Source: Marinilabiliales bacterium (GTDB lineage: Bacteria; Bacteroidota; Bacteroidia; Bacteroidales; SZUA-534). From it: a DNA stretch of 64,000 nucleotides. Below the pieces are notes generated by a model. That model saw only the letters and a program-made list of their open reading frames with translations, had not been told where the DNA came from and searched no databases. A program made the position numbers and the translations under genes. The stretch covers positions 218,304 through 282,303 of the forward strand of contig DOTG01000028.1 in the NCBI GenBank assembly GCA_003512955.1. Direction: 5' to 3'. Below are positions 59,997 to 64,000 of this stretch, in pieces (the stretch's first letter is position 1; the number at the start of each line of letters is the position of its first letter).

Positions 59997-62789
59997 TTAT
60001 AGTTTCTCCCGAAGGAACTTACCGGTAAACGATGGTTCACATTTAATGAGGTTTTCGGGAGTCCCTTCAAATACCAGGTGCCCTCCCTTTTTTCCACCTT
60101 CGGGTCCTAAGTCAATCACCCAGTCTGCATTTTTAATAATCTCAGGGTTGTGTTCAATAATTAAAACTGAATTCCCTTTTTCGATCAACGCGTTGAATGA
60201 TTTCAACAAATTGTTTATATCGTGGAAATGCAATCCGGTTGTGGGTTCATCGAAAATAAAAAGCAACGGTTGATCGTCCCTTTCCCTGCTTAAAAACGAA
60301 GCCAGCTTAATACGCTGACTTTCGCCACCGCTCAACGTACTCGACGACTGACCCAGCTTTACATAACCAAGACCCACATCTACCAATGTCTGGAGGCGTT
60401 TGGTTATTTTCTGAGTTAGCGAAGTAGGCTTTTCATTAAAAAAATCCATGGCTTCGTTCACTGTCAGGTCCAGAACTTCGTAAATATTTTTATGATGATA
60501 TGTAACCTCTAACACATCTTGTTTAAAACGCTTTCCTTTACAGCTTTCACATTCCAATTCAATATCGGCCATAAACTGCATTTCCACTTTTATGGTTCCC
60601 TCACCCTGGCATTCTTCGCATCGGCCACCATCAACATTAAACGAAAAATGGGAAGGGGTAAAACCCATTAACTTTGATGCTTTCTGTTCCGAAAACAGCT
60701 TGCGGATTTCATCATAAGCTTTAATATAGGTTACCGGATTTGAGCGCGATGATTTACCAATGGGGTTTTGGTCCACGAATTCCACATCGGCAATCAAATG
60801 CATATCGCCCACCAATTTATCAAAATGCCCCGATTCATCGCCGTGACCTCCATAACGCTTTTTGAGGGCCGTATAAAATACTTTATTAATCAGCGATGAT
60901 TTACCAGAACCCGAAACCCCGGTCACCACGGTCATGGTATTCAACGGAAATTTCACATCCAGGTTTTTGAGATTATTTTCGCGTGCCCCGGTAATGCCAA
61001 TATAATTGTTCCATTTGCGGCGCATCTTTGGAACAGGAATTTTCAACTGCCCTGTTAAATATTTTGTAGTCAGGCTTTGCTTGCTTTCCAATAATTGGGA
61101 AGAATTTCCCTGAAAAACCACTTCGCCTCCATGAGCCCCCGCCAATGGGCCGATATCAATAATTTCATCGGCGGCCCGGATAATTTCCTCATCATGTTCC
61201 ACCACAACCACCGTGTTTCCAAGTTGCTGAAGATTCCTGAGGACTTTAATCAAAAGCTCGGTATCCTTTGAGTGAAGCCCAATACTAGGTTCATCTAAAA
61301 TATAAAGCGAGCCTACCAAACTACTACCCAAGGAAGTAGCCAGGTTTATGCGTTGCGATTCTCCACCTGAAAGGCTTGATGAAAGACGGTTCAATGTCAG
61401 GTAACCCAAACCTACATCTAATAAAAACCGGATGCGGCTTTTGATTTCGATAAATAACCGTTCTGCTATTTTTTTATCATGAACATCTAACTCCACATTT
61501 GATATAAAAGCCGACAACTCGTCGATGGGCATGACCACCAATTCGGAGAGGGTTTTTCCGGCAACTTTCACAAAATTGGTTTCCTTTTTCAGGCGGGAAC
61601 CTTTGCATTCGGGACATGTAGTGCGGCCACGGTAACGCGAAAGCATCACCCGGTACTGGATTTTGTAACTGTTTTCTTCTAAAAAGGCAAAAAAACGGTG
61701 CAAACCCTGAAAATAGGAATTCCCATTCCACAATAGTTCCATTTCCCACTCGGTAAATTGGCTGATGGGTTTGTGGATGGGAAAGTCAAACTTACCCGCA
61801 TGATGAATCAGTTCATCTTTCCATTCATTCATTTTTTCACCGCGCCAACAAGCTACGGCATCTTGATAAATCGATAAACTTTTGTTGGGAATGACCAAAT
61901 CCTCATCAATTCCAATTGTCAAACCAAATCCTTCGCAACGTGGGCAGGCTCCTAAAGGATTGTTAAAACTGAACATGTGGACGGATGGTTCGTCGAACAG
62001 CATGCCGTCAGCTTCAAATTGGTTCGAAAATACCTGATCGGTAAACGAATCTTCCAGAAATACACGCACCAGGCAGGTTCCATGTCCTTCGAAAAAAGCA
62101 GTCTGAGCAGAATCGGTAATCCGGCTCACGGTATCTGTTGTCTGACTCACCACAACCCTATCTATCACAATATGAATATCTTCATTTGTTTTTTCAAGAT
62201 TAAAGTCTTCTATTTTCAGTATTTCATTGTTGATTTCAATTCTTGAAAACCCTTGCTGCTTAAGAATATCAAGCGTTTGCTGGAGCGGGCGTTTGTTTCC
62301 ATTCTGAATCGGGGCTAAAATTAATGCTTTGGTTTCTAAAGGAAACGACATCAAATAATCCACCACATCGTCAGGATGTTGCTTTTTTACCAATTGCCCC
62401 GATATAGGCGAGATGGTTTTCCCTATCCGGGCATAAAGCAATTTAAAATAATCGTAAATCTCAGTCGAAGTCCCAACGGTAGAGCGCGGATTGCGGGTAT
62501 TTACCTTTTGCTCAATGGCAATGGCCGGTGGAATCCCTTTAATAAAATCAACCTCGGGTTTATGCACCCTCCCCAGGAATTGGCGGGCATACGAAGACAA
62601 GCTTTCTACATAGCGGCGCTGCCCTTCGGCATAAAGGGTATCGAAAGCCAACGACGACTTTCCGCTTCCCGACAGGCCTGTAATAACCACCAGTTTATTG
62701 AGTGGAATGTTGAGTGAGATATTCTTTAAATTATGGACCCGGGCTGCTTTTATCTGAATGAATTTTTCGTTCGTCTTATGTGTTGTCAT
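59997..62789 (-). CDS. uvrA: UvrA excinuclease subunit
   Basis: 930 residues, slightly shorter than E. coli UvrA (940). DNA-damage recognition ATPase of nucleotide excision repair, dimer with UvrB. Two ABC modules: Walker A GLSGSGKSSLAFDTLYAEGQ (first) and GVSGSGKSSLINKVF (second), with signature loops LSGGESQRINLATSLGSSLV and LSGGESQRIKLASFL and Walker B LYILDEPSIGLH and FIFDEPTTGLH. Zinc-type Cys motifs are present: CPRCEGFGL, CPECKGSRLKK and CEECQGEGT with CESCKGKRF. Its stop is 22 nt from the convergent GNAT-fusion gene; it is divergent from the sigma factor gene. Confidence 0.97.
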   Translation of the reverse strand: MTTHKTNEKFIQIKAARVHNLKNISLNIPLNKLVVITGLSGSGKSSLAFDTLYAEGQRRYVESLSSYARQFLGRVHKPEVDFIKGIPPAIAIEQKVNTRNPRSTVGTSTEIYDYFKLLYARIGKTISPISGQLVKKQHPDDVVDYLMSFPLETKALILAPIQNGNKRPLQQTLDILKQQGFSRIEINNEILKIEDFNLEKTNEDIHIVIDRVVVSQTTDTVSRITDSAQTAFFEGHGTCLVRVFLEDSFTDQVFSNQFEADGMLFDEPSVHMFSFNNPLGACPRCEGFGLTIGIDEDLVIPNKSLSIYQDAVACWRGEKMNEWKDELIHHAGKFDFPIHKPISQFTEWEMELLWNGNSYFQGLHRFFAFLEENSYKIQYRVMLSRYRGRTTCPECKGSRLKKETNFVKVAGKTLSELVVMPIDELSAFISNVELDVHDKKIAERLFIEIKSRIRFLLDVGLGYLTLNRLSSSLSGGESQRINLATSLGSSLVGSLYILDEPSIGLHSKDTELLIKVLRNLQQLGNTVVVVEHDEEIIRAADEIIDIGPLAGAHGGEVVFQGNSSQLLESKQSLTTKYLTGQLKIPVPKMRRKWNNYIGITGARENNLKNLDVKFPLNTMTVVTGVSGSGKSSLINKVFYTALKKRYGGHGDESGHFDKLVGDMHLIADVEFVDQNPIGKSSRSNPVTYIKAYDEIRKLFSEQKASKLMGFTPSHFSFNVDGGRCEECQGEGTIKVEMQFMADIELECESCKGKRFKQDVLEVTYHHKNIYEVLDLTVNEAMDFFNEKPTSLTQKITKRLQTLVDVGLGYVKLGQSSSTLSGGESQRIKLASFLSRERDDQPLLFIFDEPTTGLHFHDINNLLKSFNALIEKGNSVLIIEHNPEIIKNADWVIDLGPEGGKKGGHLVFEGTPENLIKCEPSFTGKFLREKL

Positions 62790-62897
62790 TTTAAGTATTA
62801 CAGTTACTTGATGTAATATATTCAGTATTTAATCTACATTTTTGCAAAGATTGGTTAATTTTTTGCGATGTAGGTTAGGAACGGAAAATTTTTTTAA

Positions 62898-62905
62898 TAT
62901 ATTTG
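62898..62905 (+). promoter_or_regulatory. Candidate -7 promoter box of the ECF sigma gene
   Basis: TATATTTG, exact TAnnTTTG, 88 nt before the start codon. No good -33 box was found at the usual spacing. Confidence 0.45.
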
Positions 62906-62929
62906 CCTTCATAGAAAAATACTAACCTT

Positions 62930-62992
62930 TAAAACTAGGAGGATTGCTTATCGAAACATAATTACACCTAAACCAAAACTAAGGAGGTAGTT
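62930..62992 (+). promoter_or_regulatory. Two near-identical Shine-Dalgarno-like sites before the ECF sigma gene
   Basis: AAAACTAGGAGG at 62932-62943 and AAAACTAAGGAGG at 62976-62988 stand 44 nt apart. The second is 4 nt from ATG 62993 and is a strong SD, rare in this phylum. The first is followed by TTGCTTATCGAAACATAA, which could encode a five-codon leader peptide. A translational control role is speculative. Confidence 0.4.
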
Positions 62993-63583
62993 ATGAATTT
63001 TCATAATCTTGATGATTATGATTTGATTAAGCAATATCTTGGTGGACAATCATCCAGCCTTGAAATCTTAATAAATCGTCATAAAAATAAAGTCTATTCG
63101 TATATCCTGATGGTGGTTAAAAACCGCGAATTAGCCGAGGATATATTCCAGGATACTTTTATAAAAGTCATCCGTTCGCTGCATTCAGGCACTTACAAAG
63201 AAGAGGGAAGGTTTGTTTCGTGGGTCATGCGGATTGCCCATAACCTGATCATCGATTTTTACCGTAAAGAAAAGCATCTGAAAGTAGTTTCGAGCGATGA
63301 TTCTGAAGTCCCGTTGTTAAATTCTTCAAAGTTTTCGGACTTGACCGTCGAGGAATCTTTGGTAAATTTTCAAATCAACAGTGATGTAAAAAAGTTGGTG
63401 GAAAAGTTGCCCGAGGAGCAAAAAGAAGTGATCATGCTCCGTTTTTATTTCGACATGAGCTTTAAGGAAATTGCCGAACAAACTCAAGTTAGCATCAATA
63501 CCGCACTTGGCCGGATGAGGTATGCAATAATCAACCTTAGGAAGTTGATGGAGGCATCTCATGTAGATCTGGCTATTAAGTAA
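62993..63583 (+). CDS. ECF-type RNA polymerase sigma factor
   Basis: 196 residues, sigma-70 family group IV. Region 2 (about 20-90) binds the -10: LEILINRHKNKVYSYIL, NRELAEDIFQDTFIKVIRSL, FVSWVMRIAHNLIIDFYRK. Region 4 (about 135-190) binds the -35: LPEEQKEVIMLRFYFDMSF, KEIAEQTQVSINTALGRMRY. No region 1 or 3 and no adjacent transmembrane anti-sigma gene are present, so its control is not visible here. It is followed by a small gene of unknown function in the same direction, probably co-transcribed. The start is fixed by a strong SD, AAGGAGG, 4 nt upstream. Confidence 0.93.
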   Translation: MNFHNLDDYDLIKQYLGGQSSSLEILINRHKNKVYSYILMVVKNRELAEDIFQDTFIKVIRSLHSGTYKEEGRFVSWVMRIAHNLIIDFYRKEKHLKVVSSDDSEVPLLNSSKFSDLTVEESLVNFQINSDVKKLVEKLPEEQKEVIMLRFYFDMSFKEIAEQTQVSINTALGRMRYAIINLRKLMEASHVDLAIK

Positions 63584-63729
63584 AGCTTTGTTTCACACAT
63601 ACAATTGACTGAAGGTTAGAAGAAGTCACCTTACAATCAAGCATTTAAAGTTTCTAGAATAATATTTTGTCCGTTTTATACTATTGGCTTTTTGGTTACG
63701 TTTGTATTGTAATCTTAAATACCGAGCCT

Positions 63730-63936
63730 ATGAGGTATAACTTTACTTTTCTGTTTCAGTTTAAAAAAATGTTGGGAATGGGTAAGGTGGATCAAAAGAG
63801 TCAATTTTTAACTAATGCGCTTAATGAATCCTTTGAACCCCAACAACAGACATTAAAAAACATTATGTCGTTTGCCAATGCTTACCGGAACGAAAAAACC
63901 AAGAGCATGGGGAATGTAGAAATGATGATGAACTAA
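63730..63936 (+). CDS. Small hypothetical protein downstream of the ECF sigma gene
   Basis: 68 residues from ATG 63730 (MRYNFTFLFQ); a longer open frame upstream begins at a non-ATG codon and lacks support. The sequence is amphipathic and basic in its first half (FQFKKMLGMGKVDQKSQ), with Gln/Asn-rich segments later. No TM segment or known motif. It follows the sigma gene by about 150 nt and ends in a strong terminator, so it may share its transcript. It could be a small regulator or effector of the sigma factor; this is only a positional inference. Confidence 0.5.
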   Translation: MRYNFTFLFQFKKMLGMGKVDQKSQFLTNALNESFEPQQQTLKNIMSFANAYRNEKTKSMGNVEMMMN

Positions 63937-63965
63937 AAAGGAGGGCATAAGCCCTCCTTTTTTTA
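63933..63965 (+). terminator. Strong Rho-independent terminator
   Basis: AAAAAGGAGGGC-ATAA-GCCCTCCTTTTTTT, a long GC-rich stem with a T-run. The last 35 bases of the window after it show nothing. Confidence 0.92.
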
Positions 63966-64000
63966 TTAAATGTAAATACTCCTGTTTTCAGCGTTGGGAC

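Overview
This window reads as chromosome of a member of the phylum Bacteroidota (Bacteroidetes). The signs are C-terminal type IX secretion (T9SS) sorting domains on secreted proteins, short-lipobox lipoproteins, TAnnTTTG-type promoter boxes, few Shine-Dalgarno sequences, a ROK regulator beside a NagB-like/PIG-L fusion, and typical Bacteroidota core genes (HU, UvrA, SbcCD, an ECF sigma factor). I see no rRNA, tRNA, IS transposase or CRISPR array. The species cannot be named from the sequence.

Layout. 1-9.1 kb (minus strand) is a beta-glucan-type polysaccharide locus: a GH3 lipoprotein cut by the window edge, a clan GH-A lipoprotein (GH158-like candidate), a sugar-porter MFS, a GH16-CBM6-T9SS laminarinase and a CBM4/9-like T9SS protein. 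It has no SusC/SusD pair in view. 9.1-11 kb is a gene-poor stretch with two LacI-type half-operators, an array of about 60-bp units built on AAGGTT, and nested palindromes. 11-19.8 kb is a surface/toxin cassette: a repetitive fibre-like protein, a small T9SS protein, a 2049-residue SpvB/FG-GAP/Rhs protein with an AT-rich variable tip, and a secreted neighbour that may be its partner. The fibre gene and the Rhs gene each have a signal peptide put out of frame by one base in a homopolymer. 19.8-21.4 kb is an island of hairpin repeats, a ParE/RelE toxin-antitoxin pair and a frameshifted XRE regulator.

21.5-28.7 kb holds a BatA-type membrane protein and an amino-sugar/sugar block (MFS transporter, NagB-like/PIG-L fusion, ROK regulator). 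28.9-48.2 kb is mixed core and lineage-specific genes: lipoprotein and outer-membrane protein, TPR protein, WbqC-like protein, pyruvate kinase, a fused aconitase/LeuCD-type dehydratase, RDD and DUF5684-type membrane proteins, ornithine aminotransferase, an HBM-HAMP-GAF sensor without output domain, a run of three small exported proteins with a hemolysin III homologue, arginine decarboxylase, a universal stress protein, a nucleoside phosphorylase, a SirB1-like protein and a Wzz-like membrane protein. 48.2-52.6 kb (minus) is an exopolysaccharide cluster (acyltransferase-like, GT2, GT4, flippase). 52.7-64 kb carries HU, SbcC/SbcD, an unusual GNAT-fused two-TM protein, UvrA, an ECF sigma factor and a small protein.

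The clearest new structure is a leader of about 135 bp repeated three times in the same orientation: ahead of the GH3 gene, ahead of the GH16-transporter-GH operon, and 17 kb away ahead of the NagP-like MFS gene. It suggests one regulon joining extracellular beta-glucan breakdown to uptake of the released sugar. Other items worth a look are the AAGGTT array, the two out-of-frame signal-peptide tracts in neighbouring surface genes, the uncharacterised Rhs tip and its secreted neighbour, and the GNAT/two-TM fusion.
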